The notes beneath the pieces were generated by a model. That model ran no database searches. It saw only the letters and a program-made list of their open reading frames with translations, and was not told the DNA's origin. A program made the position numbers and the translations under genes. This document shows, in pieces, positions 19,632-30,098 of a DNA stretch of 57,086 nt. Origin of the DNA: Nitritalea halalkaliphila LW7 (GTDB lineage Bacteria; Bacteroidota; Bacteroidia; Cytophagales; Cyclobacteriaceae); NCBI RefSeq assembly GCF_000265075.1, contig NZ_AJYA01000042.1, positions 1-57,086 of the forward strand. The letters run 5' to 3'. Each line of letters opens with the position of its first letter. Position 1 is the stretch's first letter.

Positions 19632-19956
19632 AGTGCTTATATCTGTTTCCAACAAATATAAATGATAATTTAAAAATTCAAAACCAAATATTATTTCAGC
19701 AATACCCCAAAAAACGCGAATGGATTCGGAAATAACTAAAGACGAATTTTCAAATACAATTCCACATACACAAACTGCATTTTTGGCTATTTAAAAACGC
19801 ACAGGGGAGAGAAGGGCATAAGAATGTTTTAGGTGAAAAAAAATCAACTTCGATAAAGATAAACGAATATACACGATTAGCACTTATCCAAGACGAATCT
19901 CCAGCCTAATGAAGCGAAATCAAAACTTCGCAATACTATTATTTCGCGGTATACCA
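19632..19956. other. AT-rich spacer between paralogues 3 and 4
   Basis: About 325 bases with no convincing reading frame, rich in A and T compared with neighbouring core genes. It contains short palindromic tracts such as CGCGAAAT-like strings, but no element I can name. The end at 19957 is set by the terminator of copy 4. Confidence 0.5.
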
Positions 19957-19987
19957 CAAAAAAGCGAGCCCCCTAAAGTAGACTCGC
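19957..19987 (-). terminator. Terminator after paralogue 4
   Basis: On the minus strand GCGAGTC (19987-19981) pairs with GGCTCGC (19970-19964), seven pairs including one G-U, 10-nt loop, then six T. It lies 30 bases after the stop of the paralogue-4 gene. Confidence 0.7.
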
Positions 19988-20017
19988 CTTCATGCCGATG
20001 CATAAGCAGCCCATGCT

Positions 20018-20436
20018 TTAAGCCGCATGCGATTCCCTCCCCTTCTTCATAAACCTTACCTCCACAGACTTCTCGTTTTGTACCCAATACGCATAGTCCA
20101 CATTATAATACACAAAACGCTCCTGCTCCGACACCACCTTTTCAACTCCCGTGAAATAGTTGAAATCAAAACCGTCCAAAAGCAAAGCATCTCTCGGGAT
20201 TACAAAATTATCTCCCTTCTTTACCTCATGCCACTTCTGTAAAATCTTTCGGTTTTTACGGATAATGCGAAGCACAACTTGTAACTCCTTATCCTCTTTA
20301 TTCTTCCGCCGGTTATTATAAATGTTCCGACAGTTATCATCACAGAACTTTTTATCCGATCTTCCCTGAAATGGGTCCCGCATTCAATACATTTGCGGAT
20401 AGCTCCTGATGGGCCAAGTTTAAGAACTCTACTCAT
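20018..20436 (-). CDS. Paralogue 4 of the tandem family, intact zinc ribbon (frameshifted near 20372)
   Basis: ATG at 20436 gives MSRVLKLGPSGAIRKCIECG; after a one-base break near 20372 the other frame continues GRSDKKFCDDNCRNIYNN. Four cysteines (CIEC, FC, NC) form the zinc ribbon. Then come IIRKNRKILQKW and the C-terminal domain ALLLDGFDFNYFTG, YYNVDYAYWV and a basic end. About 138 residues; this is the copy closest to the form found widely in Bacteroidota. Zinc binding is inferred from the cysteine pattern; the role is unknown (nucleic-acid binding is possible for such ribbons). Confidence 0.7.
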
Positions 20437-20749
20437 AAGTAATAATGATTTATTGGTACTCGTAATTCACCACTTAAAATAGTAAGCAAAAAAGAAAAGG
20501 AAAAATCATACTCCTAAGAAGAGAAGTCAATAAGGCACTTTACCCCTCCAAAACCAAAGAAACAAAGCTGCCCAAATTGAAAACCAACTGCCTAAAAAAC
20601 AAAACAAAAAGCTTAGCTCATTATAAAGACTTTAAAATTTAATATTTTTATAATGCTTTAATTATATAAATTTACGATCAAAAATAAACGCTTAAATGCA
20701 TCCCCACCACCAAAAAAGCATCCATTTGAATGCGACACATACAAAATAC
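20437..20749. other. AT-rich intergenic region upstream of paralogue 4
   Basis: About 310 bases of very AT-rich sequence between the start of paralogue 4 and the leuS terminator. It probably holds the promoter for paralogue 4. No reading frame with recognisable product was seen. Confidence 0.5.
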
Positions 20750-20778
20750 AAAAAAAGAGAGGCGAAAATCACCTCTCC
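20750..20778 (-). terminator. Terminator after leuS
   Basis: On the minus strand GAGAGG (20777-20772) pairs with CCTCTC (20762-20757), 9-nt loop, followed by seven T (20756-20750). It lies about 95 bases past the leuS stop. Confidence 0.75.
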
Positions 20779-20874
20779 TCCTTGCTCTTTAAAACGGAGC
20801 CCCATGCCTCAGGCAGTAGGACCAGAGTTTCACAACGCACTGGGGCAGCGCCCCGAAAACCTGCTCCCAAGCGA

Positions 20875-23644
20875 TCAGACCACTAAATTCACGATCTTAC
20901 CCGGAACTACGATCACCTTCTTGGGTGCTTTGCCCTCTAAAATACGCTGCACCGCCTCATCCGCTAACACAGCCTCCTCTATCTCTGCCTTCGTTAGACC
21001 TAAGGACAAAGAAAGCTTGACACGCATCTTCCCATTAAAGGATACCGGATATTCATGCGCATCCTCCTGTAAAAACTGCTCATCATAAGCCGGAAAACGT
21101 GCCTCCTGAATGCTGCCCGTATGCCCCAAAAGTGCCCACAACTCCTCCGCTATATGCGGCGCATAAGGCGCTATCGTCAGCGTAAGTGGCGTTAAAATCG
21201 CCCGCTTGTTGCACTTTAACGCCGTCAGCTCATTCACACATATCATAAAACTAGACACGCTTGTATTAAACGAATAGGACTCTAAATCCTCCTGCGTCTT
21301 CTTGATCGTCTTATGCAGCGTCTTCAGCTCCGCACGCGTCGCGCCTCCTCCGATACAGAGAAACTTCCCCCCGGATGATACAGACGCCATAACTTCTTTA
21401 AAAACTTAGCCACCCCATCGATGCCATTCGTATTCCATGGCTTAAACTGCTCTAAAGGCCCTAGGAACATCTCATACAGACGAAGCGTATCCGCACCATA
21501 GCGCTGAATGATCTGATCCGGGTTCACGACATTGTACTTAGACTTGGACATCTTCTCGACCTCCACACCACAGCGGTACTGCCCATCCTCTAAGATAAAC
21601 TGGGCATCCTTTAAGTCTGGCCGCCACGCCTTAAAGCGCTCCACATCCAGCACATCCTGGTACACCAGACTCACATCCACGTGCATGGCCGCCGTGTCGT
21701 ACTGCTCCCGCAAGCCATAACTCACAAAGGTATTCTCCCCCTTCACGCGGTATACAAAGTTCGAGCGCCCCTGAATCATCCCCTGGTTAATCATCTTCTG
21801 GAAAGGCTCTTGAATCGGCACGAACCCTCTATCGTATAGGAACTTCGTCCAAAAACGGCTGTATAACAGGTGCCCCGTCGCATGCTCTGCACCGCCTATA
21901 TAGAGATCCACCGCACCCCAGTAGGCCGCAGCCTCTGGCGACACGAATGCCTCCTCATTTTTAGCATCCATGTAACGGAAAAAATACCAGCTAGATCCCG
22001 CCCAGCCCGGCATCGTACTTTTTTCCAGCGGATACACGCCGTCCTCCGTTTCGTACACCCAGTTTTGGGCCCTGCCCAAAGGCGGCTCGCCCGTCTCCGT
22101 AGGCAGATATTTATCCACCTCCGGAAGTACCACAGGAAGTACAGCCTCTGGTAGCAGATAAGGTAAATCCCCCTTAAAATAGACCGGCAAGGGCTCCCCC
22201 CAGTAGCGCTGCCGCGTGAAAATAGCATCCCGCATACGGTACTGAACCTTGCCACGGCCGATCCCCTTCTCCTCTAAAAAAGCGATCGCCTTATCCATCG
22301 CCTCCTGCATCGGAAGCCCCGATAAAAAGCCCGAATTTTGGATGATCCCCCCCTTACCCGGAAACTACCCTCCTCCATACTGCCCTCGATCACCTGACGA
22401 ATCTCCAGCCCGAAGTGGCGTGCAAAATTATAATCCCGCTCATCATGCGCCGGAACGGCCATCACCGCACCCGTGCCATAACCCGCTAATACATAGTCCG
22501 CTACCCATACCGGAATGCGCTCCCCGTTAAAAGGATTTACCGCATAAGACCCCGTAAATGCCCCAGATATGGTCTTCACATCCGCCATCCGCTCACGCTC
22601 AGAACGATTCTTCGCCTGCGCCACATAGGCCTCCACCTCTTCCCGCTGCTCCTCCGTAATGAGCTGCTCCACATCGTCATGCTCCGGCGCGAGCGCCAAA
22701 TAAGTCACCCCGTAGATCGTGTCCACACGCGTGGTAAAGACCTTGATCTCCAGCGCTGAACCCACTACCTGAAAGACCATCTCCGCACCCTTTGACTTGC
22801 CGATCCAGTTACGCTGCATCTCCTTTATCGGCTCCGCCCAAGCGAGATCCTCCAGTCCCTGAAGTAAGCGCTCTGCATAGGCCGAAATACGCATACTCCA
22901 CTGCATCATCTTCTTCCGCTCCACCGGGTGGCCACCGCGCTCCGAAAAACCATCCTTTACCTCATCGTTTGACAGCACCGTCCCCAGCGCCGCGCACCAG
23001 TTGACCGTCGTCTCCGCCAAATACGTCATGCGGTACTTCAGTAAAAAACGCTGCTGCTCCTCTTCTCCCATCTGCTGCCACTCCGCAGCCGAAATTTCCG
23101 GCGTGTCCTCATCGCATACCGCCTGTAAGCCAACATTTCCACTTTCGGCCAGTCTAGCCTCTAAATCCGCGATCGGACGCGCTTTATCGGCCTCCAAATC
23201 ATAAAAACTATTGAAAAGCTGCATAAAAATCCACTGGGTCCAGCGGTAATAGGACGGATCCGAAGTGCGCACCTCCTTCTCCCAGTCATACGCCAGCCCG
23301 ATCTGCTTCAACTGCTCCGTATAGCGCGCAATATTTTCCTCCGTAGTGACCGCAGGATGCTGGCCCGTCTGGATGGCGTACTGTTCGGCCGGCAGGCCAA
23401 AGGAATCATAACCCATCGGATGCAGAACATTATACCCCTGAAGACGCTTGTACCGCGCGATGATATCCGAGGCGATGTACCCCAGAGGGTGCCCCACATG
23501 AAGCCCAGCACCAGAAAGGTACGGGAACATGTCTAAGGTATAAAACTTCGGACGACTCGGGTCCACCTCAGCCTTAAAAACCTGATGCTCCTCCCAGTAT
23601 GCTTGCCACTTTTTCTCGATTTCTTGAAAATTATATTCCGCCAT
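20875..23644 (-). CDS. leuS: Leucyl-tRNA synthetase (two frame breaks)
   Basis: Charges tRNA-Leu with leucine. ATG at 23644 gives [20 protein letters not shown]. Class-I signatures: HVGHPLGY (HIGH motif) near residue 48 and KMSKSKYN (KMSKS) in the second segment. The editing domain is in the first segment ([15 protein letters not shown]). One break lies in the C run at 22347-22353: past it the sequence continues [10 protein letters not shown] and [16 protein letters not shown]. The second lies near 21345, where VSEEA passes to [14 protein letters not shown] of the anticodon-binding domain. Repaired length is about 924 residues, normal for Bacteroidota. Because leuS is essential, indels in the assembly are the likely cause. 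Confidence 0.95.
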
Positions 23645-23809
23645 GCTGTTTTTATGATTCTGCTTGAATAACGCTTGCAAAAATAGAAAAAAACGAAAGA
23701 ACTCTGCCCTTTCATTCGAATTAGTTGGCCAGGGCCAAAACCACAGGTACCCTTACCCATTTCGCACGATTTTTATGTATCTTAGAGCGTTAACACCCGA
23801 TAAACAACC

Positions 23810-25515
23810 ATGAACCCAACTCCTATTCGTCCCCTGTTGTATGTCCTCACCTCCTTCCTACTCCTAGGCCTCAGCCTGCTCCACACCCCGAAGCTCCTTG
23901 CCCAAAATACGGAAGAAGCCCTCGCCTTCGAACTGGCACAACTACTGGATTTAGGGAGCGACAGCAACTTCTTTGGCCCGGATAGGGCCCGCCTCTACAG
24001 CATCGGCCAAGTCAAGCAACTCTATGCGGATCGCCAGTTCCAAGCCCTCTGGACGGACAGCACGGGCATGAGCTGCCTGGGCTATGAACTGGCCTATGAG
24101 CTTCGGCAGCTGCGTTTCGATGGCCTGATGCCTGAAGACTATCACGGTGAACTGATCCGTGAATGGCAGCGACAGTACCGCCGAGAAGCCCCCTCCACCA
24201 CAGCCATCGCCTACATCGAGCTACTGCTCACCGATGCGCTGATGGGCGCCATGACGCACCTCTACTATGGAAAAGTCGATCCAGAAAGCCTGCGCGCAGA
24301 TTACGACATACGAAGAAAATCACGCCAAATCGAAGTGCTGGAGAAGGTCGTACAAATAGAAGAAACAAAGGAAATTCGCAACACCCTGGAGGCTCTCAGC
24401 CCAGGCTTCAGCACCTACCCCCGCATGCGTCGGCAGATGAAACAGCTCGATCAGCTCCGTTATGGTGCAGATACCCTCTCCTGGAACCGCCTGCAGGTGA
24501 GCAGGGCGTACGCCCAAATGAAACGCATGCTCTCCTGCCTCAAGTGCGGCAGCGCATGCTACTCTATGGAGATTTATCCCAATCAGAGTACCGCTCCAGC
24601 CAAGAGGCCGGCAGCACCTATGACAGCCTGCTACTCCGTGGAGTGTTGCGCCTGCAGCAGCGGCTAGGCCTGAACCAGGATGGCGTCATAGGAAATGGCA
24701 CCCTCGCGGGACTAAATGAGCCGCCCGCACAGCAGATGCAGAAATTAGCCGTTAACATGGAAAGGCTGCGCTGGCTGCCAGACACCCTTAAGGAGGAAAC
24801 GGTCATCGTCGTGAATATCGCGAACTTCCGGATGGACCTGATCCAAAACCGCGACACGCTCTTTTCTACAGAGGCCATCGTAGGCAAAAATTACCGCAAA
24901 ACACCCGTCTTTAATGCAGAGATGAGCTACCTCGTCTTCAGCCCTACCTGGACTGTGCCACCGACCATCTTAGCGAACGATGTCTTGCCCGCAGTAAAAA
25001 AAGATATGAACTACCTGAAAAGCAAACAGATGCGCGTACTCACTTTCGACGGCAAGGAGGTGGACCCTACAAAAATCAACTGGCAATCCCTCTCTGCGCG
25101 GGGCTTCCCCTACATGATTCGGCAGGACCCCGGTCCGCAAAATAGCTTGGGCGCAGTCAAGTTTATGTTCCCGAACCGCTATAATGTGTACATCCACGAC
25201 ACCCCCTCCCGCGAGCAGTTTGGCCGCGATAACCGCGCGCTGAGCAGCGGCTGTATCCGTATTCGAGAACCCGAGCGGCTGGCTGTCCTTCTTCTGGAGG
25301 ACCAAGGATGGACCCCGGAGCGCATCGCCGCCGCCATGAAGCGAAAAACGGAAGAGAATGTTCGGCTAAAACGGCCCATTCCAGTGGTCCTACTCTACTT
25401 AACTGCCTGGACAGATGAAGGCGGAAGGCTGCAGTGGCGCGAGGACATTTACACCCGAGATGCGGAGCTCGCGGCTGCTTTGCGCAGCAAAAGGTCCTCT
25501 TCCACCGCCTCCTAA
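23810..25515 (+). CDS. YcbB-like L,D-transpeptidase (frameshifted near 24530)
   Basis: Periplasmic enzyme that forms 3-3 peptidoglycan crosslinks or anchors proteins. The first frame from 23810 has an N-terminal signal helix and the scaffold domain typical of the YcbB family (FQALWTDSTG, DGLMPEDYHGELI, AYIELLLTDALM). The second frame continues with the peptidoglycan-binding segment LRLQQRLGLNQDGVIGNGTL and the YkuD catalytic domain: NIANFRMDLIQN, SPTWTVPPTIL, IHDTPSREQFGRDNRALSSG, with the active-site Cys in SSGCIRI. Both frames are open from about 24163 to 24667, so the break could be anywhere near 24510-24545. About 568 residues repaired. Divergent from leuS. Confidence 0.88.
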
Positions 25516-25578
25516 GCCCAATTTCGCCTCTTCAATCTTCGTCTTCCAGGTCAGGCCCCTCTTGTGGCTTAAAATTTT

Positions 25579-26109
25579 CTACGATATCCTGTAGGAGCCT
25601 TGTGCCTTTAAAATACAGTCAGCGAACTGGCGAAAAGCCCCTTGGCCCCCGGCCAAAGGAGACACATAGTCCACCGCCTCCTGAATATAAGGAGGCGCAT
25701 CCTGCGGGCAGGCACTGAGTCCCACGCGGGTGAGGATGGGCAGGTCGATGATGTCATCCCCGATAAAGGCCACCTCTTCGAGGCTAATCTCTAAGGTTTC
25801 CAGGATTTCCATAAGCTTTTTCGCTTTATCCCGCACACCATGATAGTGAAAATCAAAGTGCAGCACATCGCAGCGATCACGCACCACCTTCGAGTTCCGC
25901 CCCGTAATCGCACCTACCAAGATATCATTTTTGCGCAGATGCGAGACGATCAGGCCATCGCGCACATGGAAACGCTTATACTCCATGCCCGCATTATCGT
26001 AAATGATGCCCCCATCGGTCAGCACGCCATCCACATCGGTCACCAGCAATTTTATTCCAGCGGCTTTCGCATGGATTTCAGCCGTTAGGCCATCAAAGTA
26101 ATCGCGCAT
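25579..26109 (-). CDS. kdsC: 3-deoxy-D-manno-octulosonate-8-phosphate phosphatase
   Basis: HAD-superfamily phosphatase that releases Kdo from Kdo-8-phosphate for lipopolysaccharide synthesis. The 176-residue product has the HAD nucleophile motif DVDGVLTDGG, the ITGRNS threonine motif and the late aspartates in GDDIIDLPIL, with no cap domain, as in KdsC tetramers; the C-terminal tail GGQGAFRQFADCIL is also typical. It starts one base after the repaired stop of the GNAT-nitrilase gene, so it is probably translated from the same mRNA. Confidence 0.92.
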   Translation of the reverse strand: MRDYFDGLTAEIHAKAAGIKLLVTDVDGVLTDGGIIYDNAGMEYKRFHVRDGLIVSHLRKNDILVGAITGRNSKVVRDRCDVLHFDFHYHGVRDKAKKLMEILETLEISLEEVAFIGDDIIDLPILTRVGLSACPQDAPPYIQEAVDYVSPLAGGQGAFRQFADCILKAQGSYRIS

Positions 26110-26110
26110 A

Positions 26111-27653
26111 TTATTTTCTTTTCTTCCACTGAACGGAATATAAATCTAATCTTCTTTGTTCTAAATTTCGCACTGAGACCGGCCTTACGCTGCTTCGTGA
26201 GCAGGTCCAGATCCACATCCGCCACGATCGTCGTCTCCGCATTTTCAGAGGCCTGCGCCACCACCGCATCATGCGGGAAAGAAAAATCGGAAGGCGAGAA
26301 AATAGCCGACTGCGAATGCTGAATATCCATGTTTTCTACTTTCGGAAGGTTACCTACCGAGCCCGTAATGGCCACATAGCACTCGTTTTCGATCGCCCGC
26401 GCTTTCGCGCAAATGCTCACGCGCAAAAAGGCATTTTTCGTATCTGTCCAGAAGGGCACGAACAAAATATCCATCTCTTGCTCAGCCAAAATGCGTCCCA
26501 GCTCCGGAAACTCTACATCATAACAAATCAGTATCCCGATACGACCGGCATCTGTATCAAACACGCGGATGCCGGAACCTCCCTGAAGCCCCCAGTAGGC
26601 CTGCTCATCGGGGGTAATGTGCAGCTTGTACTGCTTGTCTACAGTACCATCGCGGCGACAGAGGTAGCTCACATTACGTAGCTTCTTACCGTCGTATTCC
26701 GGCATGCTCCCCGCCACGATGTTCACGTTATACGAGAGCGCCAGATCACGCATACGCGTTACGATTTCGTCTGTGTAATCTGCCAAATTTCGAATGGCCT
26801 CCGAGGCATCCATATCGTTAAACTCTGCTAAAAGCGGGGCATTAAAAAACTCGGGCAGAAGACAGAAGTCGGACTTATAGCCCGACACGGTATCTACGAA
26901 GAACTCCACCTGCTGCATCAAGTCATCGACTGTGTTAAAGCGACGCATTTTCCACTGCACCAGCCCTAAACGCACGATGGTCTTTTTATTCCCGATCAGC
27001 TTTTCCTCCTTCTCGTAGTAGATGTTAATCCACTCTAAGAGGGTCGCATAGGCCCGGGAATCCTTATCCTCCGGCATGTAACGAGTAATCACCTTGCGCA
27101 CGTGAAACTCATTAGCCAGCTGGAAAGAGAGAACAGGGTCAAAAATTTCTTTGCTCTTCACCTGATCGATGTACTTACGCGGCGACATCTGCTCAGCATA
27201 ATTCGAATAACCCGGAATCCGGCCACCCGCGATTATCGAACGGAGATTTAGGTTCTCACAAAGCTCCTTTCGCGCATCATACAGACGGCGCCCTAAGCGC
27301 ATGCCCCGATAATCTTTATGCACAAAAACATCCGTCCCGTAGAGCGTATCTCCCTCATCATCATGGGTGTCGAACTTCCCATACCCCGTGATTTGGTCAT
27401 AGGTATGGTTATCGCCGAAGCGGGCATAATCGACGATTAAACTAAGCGCAGCAGCCACGACTTTACCATTATCTTCTATACAAATTTGACCCTCAGGGAA
27501 AGCTTTGAGCTGATTCTTCAGCTCCTCACGCGTCCATGCACCTCCTGGCTCCTTATAAATGGAAACCATGATGTCGCGAATGTCGTCGTAGTCAGCTAAT
27601 TTAATATTACGGAGCTTTAAGCGATGCTCTAACTCTTCTTTCTGCTTGCTCAT
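26111..27653 (-). CDS. GNAT acetyltransferase fused to carbon-nitrogen hydrolase (frameshifted near 26143)
   Basis: Two-domain protein of about 513 residues from MSKQKEELEHRLKLRNIKL at 27653. Residues 15-200 form a GNAT domain (DVFVHKDYRGMRLGRRLYDA is the acetyl-CoA loop). Residues 230-510 form a nitrilase-like domain with the Glu-Lys-Cys triad: E in LLPEFFNAPL, K in YKLHITPDE, C in ILICYDVEFPE. Near the end the frame leaves the family pattern; shifting one base near 26143 gives KKIDLYSVQWKKRK and a stop at 26113-26111, one base before kdsC. This fusion is a known Bacteroidota/Proteobacteria family of unknown substrate, probably an amide or carbamoyl compound. Confidence 0.85.
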
Positions 27654-27799
27654 AAAAACAAAATTAATCATTTATTTCGGAACAAAATTGCTGCCAAAAG
27701 GGAAAATGGCCTTATATTCCGATTAATACCGAATGGAAGTAAACATTTAACAATCAAAATTTCGTTTACTTACTACCTGTATACTTAAAATCTTACACT

Positions 27800-28672
27800 A
27801 TGGTTGTTTTTGATTGGCTACGCCATCTTATGGAGTTTAAACTGTTCAGCATGACAGAAGACTCCTATCTCACTGTAGGTCTTTTACTTACACTCGTATT
27901 CTCCGTATTTTTATTGCTCCTCGTAGCAGAATGGATAAAAAAAACCCTCGTCGGCCGTGTGCTTCCGCGCTATCAAATCGAGCAGGGAACACGGCAGTCG
28001 ATCGGCACCATCATCAAGTATATCATTTTAATCGCAGGCTTTTTTTCGATCTTACAGACTAATGGAATCGATCTCAGTGCCTTCGGGATCTTAGCCGGTG
28101 CACTCGGTGTGGGTATCGGTTTTGGTCTCCAAAACATCACCAATAACTTCATTTCAGGTCTCATCATTCTCTTCGAACGCCCCATAAAGGTAGGGGATCG
28201 CATCGAGGTGGCTAATGTCACCGGTGATGTCGTGAAAATCTCTGCCCGCTCCACGACGATTACGACGAATGACAACATCTCCGTCATCGTTCCGAACAGC
28301 TATTTTATCGACTCCGAAGTCATCAACTGGTCCCATAACGATCGCATGGTGCGCTTTAACTTCCCCGTGGGCGTGTCCTACAAGGAAGATCCAGAGCACA
28401 TCCGAAAAATCCTCATGGAGATCGCCCTAGAACACCCCGGAGTAATAAAAGAACCCGCCCCAGACATTCTCTTCGACGAATTCGACGACAGCAGCCTAAA
28501 TTTTAATATGCGTGTCTGGACCACCGACTTTACGAACAAGCCAAAAGTCCTGAAATCAGAGCTCTACTACAAAATTTTTAAACGCTTTACAGAGGAAGGG
28601 GTGGAAATCCCATTCCCGCAGCGCGACTTGCACATCGTTTCGGGTGCAGAACGCTTGCGCAAAGCAGATTAA
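27800..28672 (+). CDS. Small-conductance mechanosensitive channel, MscS family
   Basis: 290-residue membrane channel that opens on membrane tension to release solutes during osmotic downshock. Three hydrophobic helices: residues 22-46, 66-85, and the pore-lining helix with the glycine-alanine pattern FGILAGALGVGIGFGLQNITNNF. After it comes the family signature GLIILFERPIKVGDRIEV and the cytoplasmic cage domain (STTITTNDNISVIVPNSYF, INWSHNDRMVRF). Shares a divergent intergenic region of 146 bases with the GNAT-nitrilase gene; its stop overlaps that of the convergent gene by four bases. Confidence 0.93.
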   Translation: MVVFDWLRHLMEFKLFSMTEDSYLTVGLLLTLVFSVFLLLLVAEWIKKTLVGRVLPRYQIEQGTRQSIGTIIKYIILIAGFFSILQTNGIDLSAFGILAGALGVGIGFGLQNITNNFISGLIILFERPIKVGDRIEVANVTGDVVKISARSTTITTNDNISVIVPNSYFIDSEVINWSHNDRMVRFNFPVGVSYKEDPEHIRKILMEIALEHPGVIKEPAPDILFDEFDDSSLNFNMRVWTTDFTNKPKVLKSELYYKIFKRFTEEGVEIPFPQRDLHIVSGAERLRKAD

Positions 28673-29391
28673 AGTGCAGCAATAAATGCTGACTGCTCTA
28701 AATAAGTGGGCTCTTCTGCGTAGATAAAGAGGAGCCCGCGCTCTTGAATGTACCCTAATAAGGGAGCAGCCAGCGCGCGTGGAATAGCTGGACAACCTAA
28801 ACTTCGACCAAGGCGACCGTGTGCCCGGATAAAATCTTCCTCCGCATAGTCGGCCCCATGCATCACTACTGCTCGCTCACGTGCAGCATCGTTTATGCCG
28901 GGTTCCAGCCCATCGAGCCGTAGGGAATAACCGTGCTTGCCCTGATAGGTCTCTGCAGTTTTATAGAAACCTAAGCTACTTTTATACGAATTCACTTGGT
29001 TCGAGAAGTGGCGCGCATAACGCTCCCCTGTCTGTCGGCCATGTGCCACTAAAGAATGAAAGACAAGCGCTTTCGTCTGCATATCGAAGACCCAAAGACG
29101 CTTTTCATCCGAAGGCTTAGAAAAATCGATGACCGTTAACGTCTCGTATGCCTCTCCTCTTTCCTCAGCGATGCGTACAGTTCCGTTTAACGCAAAGGCC
29201 AGCACCTCCTGACTGGGCAGCTCCTCCTGCGCATATACCGCCGTCAGAGCAGACCAAAAAGCCTCATGCACTTCCTCGGCCACGGGTAGAATCTCCTGCT
29301 CACGCGGCAAGTCGTAAAGCGTTTCTGGTGAATAGTTCAACAGAATCAGCGGAAATAAAAACAAACTGTAAAGGTGATTACGTAGAGACAT
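28669..29391 (-). CDS. Murein L,D-transpeptidase catalytic domain-like protein (YkuD_2 type)
   Basis: 240 residues with an N-terminal signal helix (LYSLFLFPLILLNY) and the YkuD_2-type catalytic domain: YEEAF-like start, DMQTKALVFHSLVAHGRQTG, YSLRLDGLEPGINDAARERA, VVMHGADY, and the catalytic Cys in GRSLGCPAIP. The HG and SxGCP motifs together define this family of putative peptidoglycan transpeptidases. Exported by inference. The second L,D-transpeptidase in the window. Convergent with and overlapping the mscS gene by four bases. Confidence 0.85.
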   Translation of the reverse strand: MSLRNHLYSLFLFPLILLNYSPETLYDLPREQEILPVAEEVHEAFWSALTAVYAQEELPSQEVLAFALNGTVRIAEERGEAYETLTVIDFSKPSDEKRLWVFDMQTKALVFHSLVAHGRQTGERYARHFSNQVNSYKSSLGFYKTAETYQGKHGYSLRLDGLEPGINDAARERAVVMHGADYAEEDFIRAHGRLGRSLGCPAIPRALAAPLLGYIQERGLLFIYAEEPTYLEQSAFIAAL

Positions 29392-29683
29392 GGAATGGAA
29401 GTAAAAGCAAGCTAAGGTTCATTTTTCCAAAATTACAAGAAATCATGAACTTATGTTTAAAGAAATTGCGTTTATGACCTGATTCTTGACACGAAAAGCG
29501 CTTTGCCTAGGACCATTCGAAAAAGTGCACCAAAAGAACTCGCTCGAAAGTAAAGTACCGCATGCAGGCAAATAAAAAGAATCAGGAATTAGTAGCTCCC
29601 AGTGAACCAATACGCTACGTTACTTTGTTTAAGTATTAATGCCTAAAATTAAACAAACACACCACCCCACTGTTTAGTAGACT

Positions 29684-30094
29684 ATGAGAGTATCCGTTTT
29701 TAGAAAAGAGCATTTTAATGCTGCCCATAAGCTGCATAATCCGAATTGGAGCAAGGAAAAGAATGAAGCCACTTTTGGCAAATGTAATAATGAATACTAC
29801 CATGGTCATAACTATGACCTACATGTGAAAGTAACAGGAGAAATCGATCCAGAAACCGGTTATGTATGTGATATGAAGGTCCTGAGTGACCTGATTAAAG
29901 AGCACGTTATCGATAAATTTGACCATAAAAATTTAAATTTAGATACCGATGAATTTAAGAACCTTAACCCTACAGCCGAGAACATGGCTGTGGTTATATG
30001 GAATATTCTAAAAGAAAAATTAGATTCTAAGTACGACTTAATGATTCGATTATATGAAACAGAGAGAAACTATGTTGAATACGACGGGAAGTAA
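29684..30094 (+). CDS. queD: 6-pyruvoyl-tetrahydropterin synthase / QueD family
   Basis: Converts 7,8-dihydroneopterin triphosphate (the GTP cyclohydrolase product) to a tetrahydropterin, in bacteria usually 6-carboxytetrahydropterin for queuosine. The 136-residue product has zinc histidines in FNAAHKL and YYHGHNYDL, the catalytic Cys in GKCNNEYYHGH, and the glutamate in RLYETERNYVEY. Direct coupling to folE, whose product is its substrate, supports the call. The exact product (6-carboxy versus 6-pyruvoyl) is not certain from sequence. The stop is four bases before the preferred folE start. Confidence 0.85.
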   Translation: MRVSVFRKEHFNAAHKLHNPNWSKEKNEATFGKCNNEYYHGHNYDLHVKVTGEIDPETGYVCDMKVLSDLIKEHVIDKFDHKNLNLDTDEFKNLNPTAENMAVVIWNILKEKLDSKYDLMIRLYETERNYVEYDGK

Positions 30095-30098
30095 GCCG

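Noticed and set aside
20696..21088. A plus-strand 130-codon ORF overlapping the end of leuS
   Set aside because: It is antisense to the well-supported leuS C-terminal domain and has no family match.
10841..22290. Four copies of the octamer GCGATCGC (near 10841, 11058, 11232 and 22283), the HIP1 motif of cyanobacteria
   Set aside because: Three of the four lie in or near one locus, two are inside coding sequence, and about one would be expected by chance; other genes show no cyanobacterial affinity.
24163..24530. An alternative plus-strand frame over the first half of the L,D-transpeptidase gene
   Set aside because: The first frame encodes the YcbB scaffold domain there; the other frame is proline/arginine/histidine-rich shadow until the break near 24530, after which it becomes the real frame.
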